Of a DNA stretch of 64,000 nucleotides, positions 37,142 to 45,328 are shown one piece after another. The position numbers were made by a program, and so were the translations under genes. The notes beneath the pieces were generated by a model, which had not been told where the DNA came from, did not search any database, and was given only the letters and a program-made list of their open reading frames with translations. The stretch lies in the NCBI RefSeq assembly GCF_000020645.1, contig NC_011060.1, positions 1,874,501 to 1,938,500 of the forward strand. Reading direction: 5' to 3'. This DNA is from Pelodictyon phaeoclathratiforme BU-1 (GTDB lineage: Bacteria > Bacteroidota > Chlorobiia > Chlorobiales > Chlorobiaceae). The first letter of the stretch is position 1. The number at the start of each line of letters is the position of its first letter.

Positions 37142-37414
37142 TTATTGATTTTGTTTATTCAATCTTATTCTTTCGAGTTTTTGTAATAATTCATCCTCTT
37201 CTCTGTCATATTCAACTTCATCAATCTCATCCAACTCGAACCTGAGTTGGAGAGCCATTAAACGTTCTTTAACAACACCTTCATCAGACGTCTCTTTCTC
37301 AACGACATCATTTATTTTTTTTGCTATAAATATAAGCCCATTAAGTGGAGCAAATAATATATCGTCTAAAATAAAAATATTATACCCCTTTTGTATTAAT
37401 TGACAGATTAACAA
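37142..37414 (-). CDS. gvpG: Gas vesicle protein GvpG
   Basis: 90 aa if the TTG at 37414 is used. The family core is LDDILFAPLNGLIFIAKKINDVVEKE followed by a charged helix ELDEIDEVEYDREEDELLQKLERI. GvpG works with GvpF/L in early assembly. The start is doubtful: the TTG overlaps the upstream GvpF/L gene by 35 bp with no ribosome site, while an ATT at 37378 has AAAGGGG six bases upstream and gives the expected N-terminus (IFILDDILFAPL). See the finding. Confidence 0.88.
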   Translation of the reverse strand: MLICQLIQKGYNIFILDDILFAPLNGLIFIAKKINDVVEKETSDEGVVKERLMALQLRFELDEIDEVEYDREEDELLQKLERIRLNKQNQ

Positions 37415-38156
37415 AATTATATGGCGGTAACGTACCTACATATTTGAATGTCATAATATTTCCATACTTCTCATCAAGTTTATTTACAGAGTCATCAAAC
37501 TCTGACTCTTTAACTTCCTTAATAAGAAATGCGGCGTTAAGAATCATAAGATTACCATAATTATCAGTTATCTTGATATCCTCAGCGATAGGACTCAATA
37601 TATCAAGAATCTGTTGTTTATAACTCTCAATCTCTTTCTTCAGTGCATCTGCAACCATCTCACCTATTTTTACACGCTGATAGTGTATTTTATCAGCAGG
37701 CTGGTTCAATAGCTTATCTCTTAGAGATCGTATATTATCATATTTCTGAATAATATTTTCATATATTCTTGTTTCATCTGCCATGACTTTTAGGCCCAAT
37801 TCCTTCTTTCCTTTCATTTTGATGAGCAATTCATCAAATCTGCTATAATCGGTAATCAATATTTTGATTATTGCGTCATCATTATCATGAGGTGATATTG
37901 TAGAAAATCTTACCGGGAGAACATTAAACCGCTTCATTACCTCTTCAAGAACCTTCTGATGGGCGATCATATTTGCTCGTCTTGCTTCATATTGTATGAT
38001 CGGCGTTGAACTTACAACAGCGCAAATATCTTTGTAAATAACACCATATACCCTGTCATTACGTTTACCTATACCAATCTGGCCGAAATCAATAAATTCA
38101 GAATTGCGTATAATTCCGTATATATATCTTCCCTCTTTCGTTGTTTCGATATCCAT
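37380..38156 (-). CDS. GvpF/GvpL-family gas vesicle protein (copy 3)
   Basis: 258 aa from the ATG at 38156 (MDIETTKEGRYIYGII); an ATG at 38192 overlapping the previous gene is possible. Family features: RYIYGIIRNSEF, ARRANMIAHQKVLEEVMKRF, LPVRFSTISPHDND, and the tail VGTLPPYNFVNL. A close match to typical GvpF/L, with the histidine-containing AHQ and PVRFxT elements conserved. Expected to bind GvpA monomers and start assembly. Confidence 0.9.
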   Translation of the reverse strand: MDIETTKEGRYIYGIIRNSEFIDFGQIGIGKRNDRVYGVIYKDICAVVSSTPIIQYEARRANMIAHQKVLEEVMKRFNVLPVRFSTISPHDNDDAIIKILITDYSRFDELLIKMKGKKELGLKVMADETRIYENIIQKYDNIRSLRDKLLNQPADKIHYQRVKIGEMVADALKKEIESYKQQILDILSPIAEDIKITDNYGNLMILNAAFLIKEVKESEFDDSVNKLDEKYGNIMTFKYVGTLPPYNFVNLSINTKGV

Positions 38157-38179
38157 CTGATTAATAATTAATAATGATT

Positions 38180-38953
38180 TCAGAGTTCCCATTTCTCAGG
38201 AAGAATTCGTAAATCTATAAAGTTAAAGATCGGTAAAGGGCCTGTATAATAATAGTCACTTCTGTCTTTATATTGCTCACCAAGATCATTCATTATATTA
38301 TCAAACTCTACTTCACGGCCTTTGTTCAATAAAAAAGCGGTATTCATAAACATAGCCTCGCCAGTTGTCTTATTATGCTTATGAGCAACAACTGTCTTTC
38401 TCAAATATGTTACAATTTCGTATGCTTCGACTTCTTTCTTTTTTTGCAACTCATTCTCAATAATATGTCCGGCCTCAACAATAAGCAGTTTTCTTTTTTC
38501 TTCATCCTTCAGTCCCTCTATTTCACGTCTCAATTGTTTTAACTCAACATGTTCTTTATCTATCTCTTTATATATATCGATCATGCAGCGCCATGATGCT
38601 TTAAGATTATACTCAACCTTGTTTTCAAAACGCTCAAGAAGTTCAGATAATTCGCCATACCTGCGATCAAGAAGATTTCTTATTTCATCTGGTGTTGCTG
38701 CAACTGTGCCAAATCGAACTGGAATAACACTATTGAATTGACTCATCACGACCTCTATGACTCTTTGATGAGCAAGAATATTATCCGGGTTTAAAACAAA
38801 ATGATTAAGTGGGTGGTCACTAACAACCATACTTAAGCCCTGAAATCCAATTGTATTTACAAGATCACCTCTACCCCCTATTCCAATTGCACCAAAATTG
38901 CATTCATAAGTAGAAGCAATGATACAATAAACGTACTTGCCATCCTTTTCCAT
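38180..38953 (-). CDS. GvpF/GvpL-family gas vesicle protein (copy 2)
   Basis: 257 aa. Typical GvpF/L: GKYVYCIIAST, ILAHQRVIEVVMSQFNSVIPVRFGTVAATPDEI, a long coiled segment with KEIDKEHVELKQLRREIEGL, and the tail TGPLPIFNFIDL. It starts 1 bp after the GvpF/L-DnaJ gene, so the two are tightly linked. Probably the canonical GvpF or GvpL of this locus; I do not assign the letter. Confidence 0.9.
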   Translation of the reverse strand: MEKDGKYVYCIIASTYECNFGAIGIGGRGDLVNTIGFQGLSMVVSDHPLNHFVLNPDNILAHQRVIEVVMSQFNSVIPVRFGTVAATPDEIRNLLDRRYGELSELLERFENKVEYNLKASWRCMIDIYKEIDKEHVELKQLRREIEGLKDEEKRKLLIVEAGHIIENELQKKKEVEAYEIVTYLRKTVVAHKHNKTTGEAMFMNTAFLLNKGREVEFDNIMNDLGEQYKDRSDYYYTGPLPIFNFIDLRILPEKWEL

Positions 38954-38954
38954 A

Positions 38955-39974
38955 TTATTTCTTTATTTTAACCAGATAAAAAGGTTCATCCGGCTTATGA
39001 TCAGGAGAATCCTTGAAGACACTTGAATATTCAAGTAAAATCTGATATGCTTTGTTAATCTCTATAAAATCATCGTTATCAATTGCAGAAATAGTATTAT
39101 TTTTATCTGGATGGGCGTGCGCTGCTTTTGCTCGGTATGCCTTTTTTATATCTGATTCTGATTTATAGGCATCAATACCAAGAATTTTTTCTGCCTTTTC
39201 GATCTCTTTTTTATTTAGAAGTTTTGATTCAAGAGTATAAAAACTATAACAAGGCAACGGACCAACTATCTTATATCTAAGCAGATTTTCATATTTTATA
39301 TCAAGTTGATTAACCATCTCAATAAAAGAGTTTTCTTTATCCTTTTTTATTAGAAATGCTGAATTTAACGGCATTTCATCATTCATCGACTCATGTTTCT
39401 TAACACAAATACATAAAGAAGATAAAGAATTCATAATATCAAGATTGACTTTACTATTTTTTTCATCAATCTTTTTTTTGATTATTTTTCCGATATTTAT
39501 GCTGTCCGCCTGATCATAACTACCTTTATTGGCAATTTCTTCCTTCATAATCCTGATCTGGGGAGTATCTGATATTTTTTTAATAAGATCAGGGAAATTA
39601 TTCCACATGACCACCAGATCAAACTCCTGAATATCAGCTATATCATCAAAAGTTTTATTGATGATACGTAATCCATTTTTAACTATTTTTATAACATCAT
39701 TACCCGAATTTACAATTGTACCAAGCTGCATGGGAATTATTGTTGAGCAACCTGTACTCATAATCAACTCAATTTTTTTCTGATGATCAACAAGTAAATA
39801 AGCTAAATCTTCTCTATTTAAATACTCAATATCATCTACCATTGTATCAGAAACAAGGGCAGCAATACTGCCATACTCTATCGAATAAATACCTGACTCA
39901 ATCAATATAGTCTTGATATCTGTCAAATAGTGATTTGGAATAAATCCATATATATAAATACCTTGCCTGTCCAT
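38955..39974 (-). CDS. GvpF/GvpL domain fused to a C-terminal DnaJ (J) domain
   Basis: 339 aa. Residues 1-250 are GvpF/L: GIYIYGFIPNHY, LVDHQKKIELIMS, STIIPMQLGTIVNSG, tail VGPLPCYSFYTL. Residues about 258-315 form a J domain: AEKILGIDAYKSESDIKKAYRAKAAHAHPD, with the HPD motif intact at 288-290, then FIEINKAYQILLEYS. J domains stimulate Hsp70 ATPases, so this protein could deliver GvpA bound by the GvpF/L part to DnaK. No frameshift is visible at the junction, so it looks like a genuine fusion. It is 6 bp after the CDC48-like gene. Confidence 0.9.
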   Translation of the reverse strand: MDRQGIYIYGFIPNHYLTDIKTILIESGIYSIEYGSIAALVSDTMVDDIEYLNREDLAYLLVDHQKKIELIMSTGCSTIIPMQLGTIVNSGNDVIKIVKNGLRIINKTFDDIADIQEFDLVVMWNNFPDLIKKISDTPQIRIMKEEIANKGSYDQADSINIGKIIKKKIDEKNSKVNLDIMNSLSSLCICVKKHESMNDEMPLNSAFLIKKDKENSFIEMVNQLDIKYENLLRYKIVGPLPCYSFYTLESKLLNKKEIEKAEKILGIDAYKSESDIKKAYRAKAAHAHPDKNNTISAIDNDDFIEINKAYQILLEYSSVFKDSPDHKPDEPFYLVKIKK

Positions 39975-39980
39975 TATCTA

Positions 39981-42128
39981 TTAATTTTGTCTATTTGTTG
40001 CCTGATTGCTGACTACTTGTATCGCATGTTCAAAATGCTCTTCTGTTATAATTATTTCTATAGTTTCTGAATCGACTTTTTTATCAATCAGTTCACGAAT
40101 AGCAACCATTTTAGCCTTTTGACATATAAACTGTATATCTGCGCCAGTCATATTATCGGTTTTTTCGGCAAGTGCATTTAGACTAACACTCTCTTTTAGA
40201 GGCATATTTTTAGTATGTATTTTAAAAATCATCTCTCTTGTTGATAAATCCGGTAATGGAACTTCAAACATGAGATCAAATCTTCCTGATCGTAATAAAG
40301 CGGGATCAATACGATCAATTCTATTTGTTGCAGCAAGCACAGTGACCCCTTTTAACTCCTCAATACCATCCATTTCTGTGAGAAATTGACTGATTACTCT
40401 GTCAATAACTCCTGATTCTACGCCATCATTCCTTCTTCGTGGAGCAAGACTATCTATTTCATCAAGAAAGAGAATTGTGGGCGCTGATTGTTTCGCAAGC
40501 CTGAAAAGTTCTCTTACCCCTTTTTCAGATTCTCCAATAAAACGGTTAAGTATTTGAGGACCTTTTACAGAAATAAAGTTTACTCCACTCTCACTGGCAA
40601 GCGCTTTAGCAAGGTATGTTTTTCCTGTGCCAGGCTTACCATATAATATTATACCCTTTGGAGGATTGGTATCTGTTTTTTTAAATAGTTCAGCATATTT
40701 TAGAGGCCACTCTACGGTCTCTTTCAATGCCTGCTTAATCTCATCAAGCCCCCCAACATCTTCCCACTTGACATCAGGAACCTCAACAAATACTTCACGG
40801 ATAGCAGAAGGTTCGACCTCTTTCATCGCATCAAGAAAATTATCCATCGTAACTTCTAACTGCATTAATAGCTCGTATGGTATTTCTGATAATTCAAAGT
40901 TAATCCTTGGAAGAATTTTCCTTAACGCTGTCATAGCCGCTTCGCGAGCAAGAGCTTCAAGATCAGCTCCAACAAAACCATGGGTAATATCAGCAATCTT
41001 TGACATATCCACATCTTCTGACAAGGGAATACCCCTTGTGTGGATATGAAGTATTTCAAGTCGTCCCTTTTTATCAGGAATAGAAATTGATATCTCACGA
41101 TCGAAACGTCCTGGCCTTCTAAGCGCGGGATCAATAGAATTTGGAATATTTGTTGCTCCAATCACAATAACTTTGCCCCTTGACTCCAAACCGTCCATCA
41201 AGGATAAAAGCTGAGCTACAACCCTTTTCTCAACCTGCTTTTCGCCACCCATATCCTCCCGTTTTGGAGCGATTGCATCTATTTCATCAATAAATATTAT
41301 AGACGGCGCATGAGACTGGGCCTCAGCAAATATATTACGTACTCTTGCTTCGCTTTCGCCGTAATACTTGCCCATAATTTCAGGGCCGGATATATTTATA
41401 AAATAAGCATCGGTCTCTTGTGCGACGGCTCTCACAATAAGCGTCTTTCCTGTACCTGGAGGTCCATACAAAAAAACACCTTTTGGTGGTTCGACTCCTA
41501 ACCTTTCAAATATTTCAGGATATTTTAGGGGTAATTCAATCATTTCACGTATTCGCTGAACTTGATTACCAAGTCCACCTATATCTTCGTATGTAATCTT
41601 GTTTGATTTTACTTCATTTTGTTTTGAAGATTCAAGTTGTATTGATGTATCAGGATGTATCAAAACAACTCCATCAGGTACGGTCGATGAAATCGTATAA
41701 TATATCGATCCGGAACCAAATAATGTCGCCTTAATTTTATCACCATTAGAAACCGGTAAACCATTTATAAGAGAACCAATATATTTCGCATCATCAGCCT
41801 TAATCAAAGAGCTTGATTTTGTTACCGGCTTGAGTTTTATTTTTGTTGCCTTGCGTATTGTTGTTTTATGTATTAGAACTTTTTCGTCTATTCCAACAAT
41901 GGCATTTTCTCGAGTGATTCCATCAATCTGTATGATTCCCTTATCTCGATCATTAGGGTAAGAAGGAAGTATTTTAACTGGAGTGGAGCGTTTTCCCTCA
42001 ATAAGGACAATATCACCCGATTCCAAACCAGCATGAACCATATCATTCGGATCAATTCTCGCAATTGCACGCCCTACATCCTTAACAATTGCCTCTTTGA
42101 CTTTTAAGACCAACTCAGTATTGCTCAT
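39981..42128 (-). CDS. CDC48/p97/VAT-type double AAA ATPase in the gas vesicle locus
   Basis: 715 aa. The N domain (about 1-175; EAIVKDVGRAIARIDPNDM, double-psi-barrel-like) is followed by D1 with Walker A GPPGTGKT (222-229), FIDEIDAIAPKR and RRPGRFDREI. D2 has GKPGTGKT, FLDEIDSLAPRRR and the Arg-finger region LRSGRFDLMFEVPLP. Both ATP sites look functional. CDC48 family unfoldases remodel or extract proteins; here the operon context suggests a role in vesicle assembly, disassembly or quality control. It overlaps the end of the ArsA-like gene by 4 nt. Confidence 0.93.
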   Translation of the reverse strand: MSNTELVLKVKEAIVKDVGRAIARIDPNDMVHAGLESGDIVLIEGKRSTPVKILPSYPNDRDKGIIQIDGITRENAIVGIDEKVLIHKTTIRKATKIKLKPVTKSSSLIKADDAKYIGSLINGLPVSNGDKIKATLFGSGSIYYTISSTVPDGVVLIHPDTSIQLESSKQNEVKSNKITYEDIGGLGNQVQRIREMIELPLKYPEIFERLGVEPPKGVFLYGPPGTGKTLIVRAVAQETDAYFINISGPEIMGKYYGESEARVRNIFAEAQSHAPSIIFIDEIDAIAPKREDMGGEKQVEKRVVAQLLSLMDGLESRGKVIVIGATNIPNSIDPALRRPGRFDREISISIPDKKGRLEILHIHTRGIPLSEDVDMSKIADITHGFVGADLEALAREAAMTALRKILPRINFELSEIPYELLMQLEVTMDNFLDAMKEVEPSAIREVFVEVPDVKWEDVGGLDEIKQALKETVEWPLKYAELFKKTDTNPPKGIILYGKPGTGKTYLAKALASESGVNFISVKGPQILNRFIGESEKGVRELFRLAKQSAPTILFLDEIDSLAPRRRNDGVESGVIDRVISQFLTEMDGIEELKGVTVLAATNRIDRIDPALLRSGRFDLMFEVPLPDLSTREMIFKIHTKNMPLKESVSLNALAEKTDNMTGADIQFICQKAKMVAIRELIDKKVDSETIEIIITEEHFEHAIQVVSNQATNRQN

Positions 42129-43091
42129 GTCAGATCCCTTTTTTGCTCTTTAACGTCAAAGAGCACCTGTTTTAACTTATTTAATGCTGCCAACCCTTTA
42201 ATTTCATCAGGAAATACCGGAACAGTCACTATCCTTAATTTATTAAACAATTCATTTGCCTTCAGCAGATATTTTAATTGTGCTTTTTTTCGCTGTCTGC
42301 AGAATCCTGACTCGTCAGACTCCATTACATTATTTATAATCAATTGGCGTGATGTAATTTTGAACTGTCCAAGCTCATGTAACAATCTTTCTGTCTCCAT
42401 AATAGCCATATCTTCAGGAATACAGACAGGAATAAATTCGCATTTATTACCATTACTGAGAAGAGCAGCAATACGTTTGACTGTCTTTTTAAGATTGATA
42501 AGCATGACATCCGCTTCATCATCCTTATACTCTCCCGAAAAAGACTCTATCATATAACGATATTTCCACCGCATTTTTGCAGCCATTTTGATCCACTCAT
42601 CAAGGAGAACCGGGGAGGAGAGCAAGCGCAATGCATGACCAGTAGGGGCTGTATCAACAACGTATTTCTCGTAATTATTCTCTTCAATCAAATCAATGAT
42701 GGTTTTAAAACTCATAACTTCATCAATACCAGGTATTGACATACTCATCATTTGCTGTATATCATCATCATCGAAATTTGTGGATGGATGTATCGAAAAG
42801 TTTAATAAGCTCACGTTCATGCTCTTTTTTAAACTCTTGAAATGCCTTGTCTGCAGATATTTCTATTGCGGTCAGGTTCACTACATTATGAACCGGTTGA
42901 AGTCTGAATCCAATTTCCTGTTCAAGACTATCTGAAACCGAATGTGCCGGATCAGTTGAAATTACCAATGTTTTATACTTTTCTGCCAAGCCAATCGAAC
43001 ATGCAACAGCACAACTGGTTTTACCAACACCTCCCTTACCACCAAAGATAATCATCTTAAGGTCTTGGCTATCCAAACCTGTAAGCGGCAT
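42125..43091 (-). pseudogene. ArsA/Get3-type ATPase, interrupted by a 4-bp duplication frameshift
   Basis: The first segment (43091 to 42768) encodes MIIFGGKGGVGKTSCA (deviant Walker A) and STDPAHSVSDSL. The second frame (from about 42820 to 42125) continues with VVDTAPTGHALRLLSSP and SRQLIINNV. The break is at a tandem repeat TGGATGGATG (42781-42790): removing one 4-bp copy restores LFDTS-TNFDDDDIQ and one 320-aa ArsA/Get3 protein. Such ATPases guide membrane proteins or anions; ArsA-like genes occur in gas vesicle clusters. As written the gene cannot make a full protein unless reading frame is regained. Confidence 0.88.
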
Positions 43092-43095
43092 TATA

Positions 43096-43608
43096 TTATT
43101 TTTTAATTCTTATTTCAAGTATTCCATTTGTGTATTTATTTTTAATAACTTGATTATCAGAAGTTATCGGTAATAATAATTCTTTCCGATAGCTTTTTTT
43201 TCTGCTTTTCGTTGAAATTTCAAGTATATCATCCTTAAAGTCAATAATAATATCAGACTCTTCAATACCCGGCATTTCTGCAATTATTACAACTTCATCA
43301 TTTTCATCGAATACATCTGTTATAGGTTCACGCTCTTCGTTAACCTTTGGGCCTTGTGGTGTTTTTATTATGTTACCAAAAGTTTCAACCTTTGGAGCAC
43401 CACCAATTGCGGATTTTATTGTAAATCCATAAACACCATTCATCCCTTTTTTTAACGAATCTAAATTAAATTCTCCTTCCCGATTAATTGATCCTGATGT
43501 TTCAAGTTTTGCTGCCAGATCAACTAATTTTTCTATTCCTTTAAAAAGACCGCCCAAGCCCATAAAATCAAACTCAGCATCTCCATTACCATCTTTTGTG
43601 TTTTTCAT
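43096..43608 (-). CDS. gvpH: GvpH, Hsp20-like gas vesicle protein
   Basis: 170 aa. The C-terminal half (about 85-170) is an alpha-crystallin/Hsp20-type domain: EREPITDVFDENDEVVIIAEMPGIEESDIIIDFKDDILEIS and a final GILEIRIKK. The N-terminal region (FDFMGLGGLFKGIEKLVDLAAKL) is the usual GvpH leader. GvpH acts as a small heat-shock-like protein that binds other Gvp proteins. It is 4 bp upstream of the ArsA-like gene and 12 bp downstream of a GvpJ/S-type gene. Confidence 0.9.
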   Translation of the reverse strand: MKNTKDGNGDAEFDFMGLGGLFKGIEKLVDLAAKLETSGSINREGEFNLDSLKKGMNGVYGFTIKSAIGGAPKVETFGNIIKTPQGPKVNEEREPITDVFDENDEVVIIAEMPGIEESDIIIDFKDDILEISTKSRKKSYRKELLLPITSDNQVIKNKYTNGILEIRIKK

Positions 43609-43620
43609 CGGATCTCGTTA

Positions 43621-43920
43621 TTATGTTATCTTCGTCAATGCCTCAAGCTTCTCTATGCGTTGCTGTAAATCATCCCGCAGTAATTGCTGTTCTTTATCTT
43701 TCGCCTTTGTAGAGAGATATGTATCTTCCTGCCACCAGTTTATACCCATCTCCATAGCTTTATCAACTGATGCAATTAATAACCTTATCTTAATTGTCAG
43801 CAAGTCAATATCAGCTATTTGTATCTTGATATCCCCTGCTATCACAATACCCTTATCGAGTACTCTTTCAAGTATATCGGCAAGTCCTGTTGCATTAACA
43901 GCATGTTTTAATTCTGGCAT
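43621..43920 (-). CDS. GvpA-family minor protein (GvpJ/GvpS type) with C-terminal extension
   Basis: 99 aa. GvpA-like core GLADILERVLDKGIVIAGDIKIQIADIDLLTIKIRLLIASVDKA followed by MGINWWQEDTYLS, which is common in GvpJ/GvpS relatives, and a charged coiled-coil tail (KDKEQQLLRDDLQQRIEKLEAL). These proteins are likely cone-tip or nucleation components. It lies 12 bp after the small helical protein gene. Confidence 0.85.
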   Translation of the reverse strand: MPELKHAVNATGLADILERVLDKGIVIAGDIKIQIADIDLLTIKIRLLIASVDKAMEMGINWWQEDTYLSTKAKDKEQQLLRDDLQQRIEKLEALTKIT

Positions 43921-43932
43921 GATGAGATATTT

Positions 43933-44247
43933 TTAATACTCTATTTGGATAGTCGTAAATCCGGGATTTTTCGTTTCTTCTCCATACATATTATTTCTAT
44001 TTCTGTTTTGAGGATCAAGCAAATGTGAACTATGTTCATAAATATTCTGTATAATCCTTAATCTATTTTGAACATAATCAAGTCTATGCAATATTTTTGT
44101 CTCCTCACTCATTAATCGCTGTTTTTCCTTTTCAAGCATATACAACTCAATAAAATCGGCTGTATCTGTCTGCCTTGCAGCAGACTTTGTAACCGTATGC
44201 AGCGTCTTTATACTGCTGACGCCTTTTTTAGGGTTATTAATTGGCAT
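43933..44247 (-). CDS. Small helical gas-vesicle-locus protein, GvpV-like at best
   Basis: 104 aa. A central helix FIELYMLEKEKQRLMSEETKILHRLDYVQNRLRIIQNIYEHS resembles the Leu-Tyr-x-Met-Glu-x-Glu-Lys coiled coil found in small proteins of other gas vesicle clusters (GvpV-type). The ends are polar and probably disordered. The similarity is by eye; the name is not certain. Between gvpN (29 bp upstream) and the GvpJ/S-type gene. Confidence 0.65.
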   Translation of the reverse strand: MPINNPKKGVSSIKTLHTVTKSAARQTDTADFIELYMLEKEKQRLMSEETKILHRLDYVQNRLRIIQNIYEHSSHLLDPQNRNRNNMYGEETKNPGFTTIQIEY

Positions 44248-44276
44248 AACTCTTTCCAGAATTGCAGTTTATATAA

Positions 44277-45203
44277 CTAAGAATGTAAATCTATCAACTC
44301 ATTGACAATACCACGCACTCTTTCTTGATTTGTTTTTGACCCGACACGACTGGTTTCTGAAGTCAAAATATCCTGGCAGACTTTTTTAAAAAGTTCATTT
44401 GTCTTATCCGGCCTTGCATTAAGAACATTTAATGTCTTGGCAATCATAATCGATCCTCTTATTGTAGGGTCAAACTCAGTTTTACCTGATTCCCGCAATC
44501 CTCGAACTATTTTGACAATCTTTTCTGCATCATCAAGCGACATTCCTGATTTTGCATGAGTTATCATGAGTTCTGTTTCATAATCAAAATAATCAAGATC
44601 CATTGTAACCATCCTGTCACGCAATGCATCCTGAGTCCTGTTAACTCCGGCATATTCTTCAGGATTAGATGTAAATATTGCCCTGAATTCAGGATGAACT
44701 TTCATATAATACTCTTCTTCATTTGAAGATGAAGTACTCATCATTTTTTCTTGAAGAATCGGAAGAAGTATGTTATTTGCCTCAGGACGTGATCGTGTAA
44801 ACTCATCATAAACCAAAGTAAAGCCTTTTTTGATAGCAATAGTTAAACGGTTGTTTACCCATTGCTTGGTCATATCCTCTTCATATTTATGGACAGAGTG
44901 AATAAAATTATCGTCCAATCTTCTGTATTTATAACCCTGCTCACTACCAATAAGATCCGATGTTTTATACTCAGAATCGCCATGAATAATGACAACAGGC
45001 CGACCTATCTTACTAGCAAGATGTAAAGCAACTGTCGTTTTCCCTGTGCCGGAAGGACCTCTGAAATGAACGGGAAATCCTGCTTTCATATAAGTCAGAC
45101 CACGGCTTGTTATATCCCTGATATAGTCTGTTTCGACAAAATTAGGCATGGGCTTTGGCTCAAGCACTGTATTCATCTCACTATCACATCCCTGACGACG
45201 CAT
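44277..45203 (-). CDS. gvpN: GvpN, AAA+ ATPase
   Basis: 308 aa; ATG at 45176 (MNTVLEPKP) would give the more usual N-terminus. AAA+ of the MoxR/CbbQ group: Walker A GPSGTGKTT, Walker B TLVYDEFTRSRPEANNILLPILQE, sensor region FRAIFTSNPEEYAGV, and arginine-rich ALRDRMVTMDLDYFD. GvpN is needed for full-size vesicles, probably by remodelling during growth. It follows a strong terminator, so it either has its own promoter or depends on read-through from the gvpA transcript. Confidence 0.94.
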   Translation of the reverse strand: MRRQGCDSEMNTVLEPKPMPNFVETDYIRDITSRGLTYMKAGFPVHFRGPSGTGKTTVALHLASKIGRPVVIIHGDSEYKTSDLIGSEQGYKYRRLDDNFIHSVHKYEEDMTKQWVNNRLTIAIKKGFTLVYDEFTRSRPEANNILLPILQEKMMSTSSSNEEEYYMKVHPEFRAIFTSNPEEYAGVNRTQDALRDRMVTMDLDYFDYETELMITHAKSGMSLDDAEKIVKIVRGLRESGKTEFDPTIRGSIMIAKTLNVLNARPDKTNELFKKVCQDILTSETSRVGSKTNQERVRGIVNELIDLHS

Positions 45204-45269
45204 ATTTTTATGGCTATTAGAATTTTAATTATAACCGCATCTTAATCAGCTATTACTTCTATAAGGTTA

Positions 45270-45316
45270 AAAAACGTTACAGGACCTTGAATATACAATA
45301 AAATCCTGTAACGTTT
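45270..45316 (-). terminator. Intrinsic terminator inside gas vesicle locus
   Basis: The perfect 13-bp stem AAACGTTACAGGA (45272-45284)/TCCTGTAACGTTT (45304-45316) has a 19-nt AT-rich loop. Read on the minus strand it is followed by T6. It lies just after the larger coiled-coil gene and before gvpN, splitting the locus into a structural part and an assembly part. Confidence 0.82.
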
Positions 45317-45328
45317 CCAACGAAACGG

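Noticed and set aside
42768..43091. Programmed frameshift in the ArsA-like gene
   Set aside because: The needed shift is +1 and the A/T run nearby would favour -1; the exact 4-bp duplication explains the break better.
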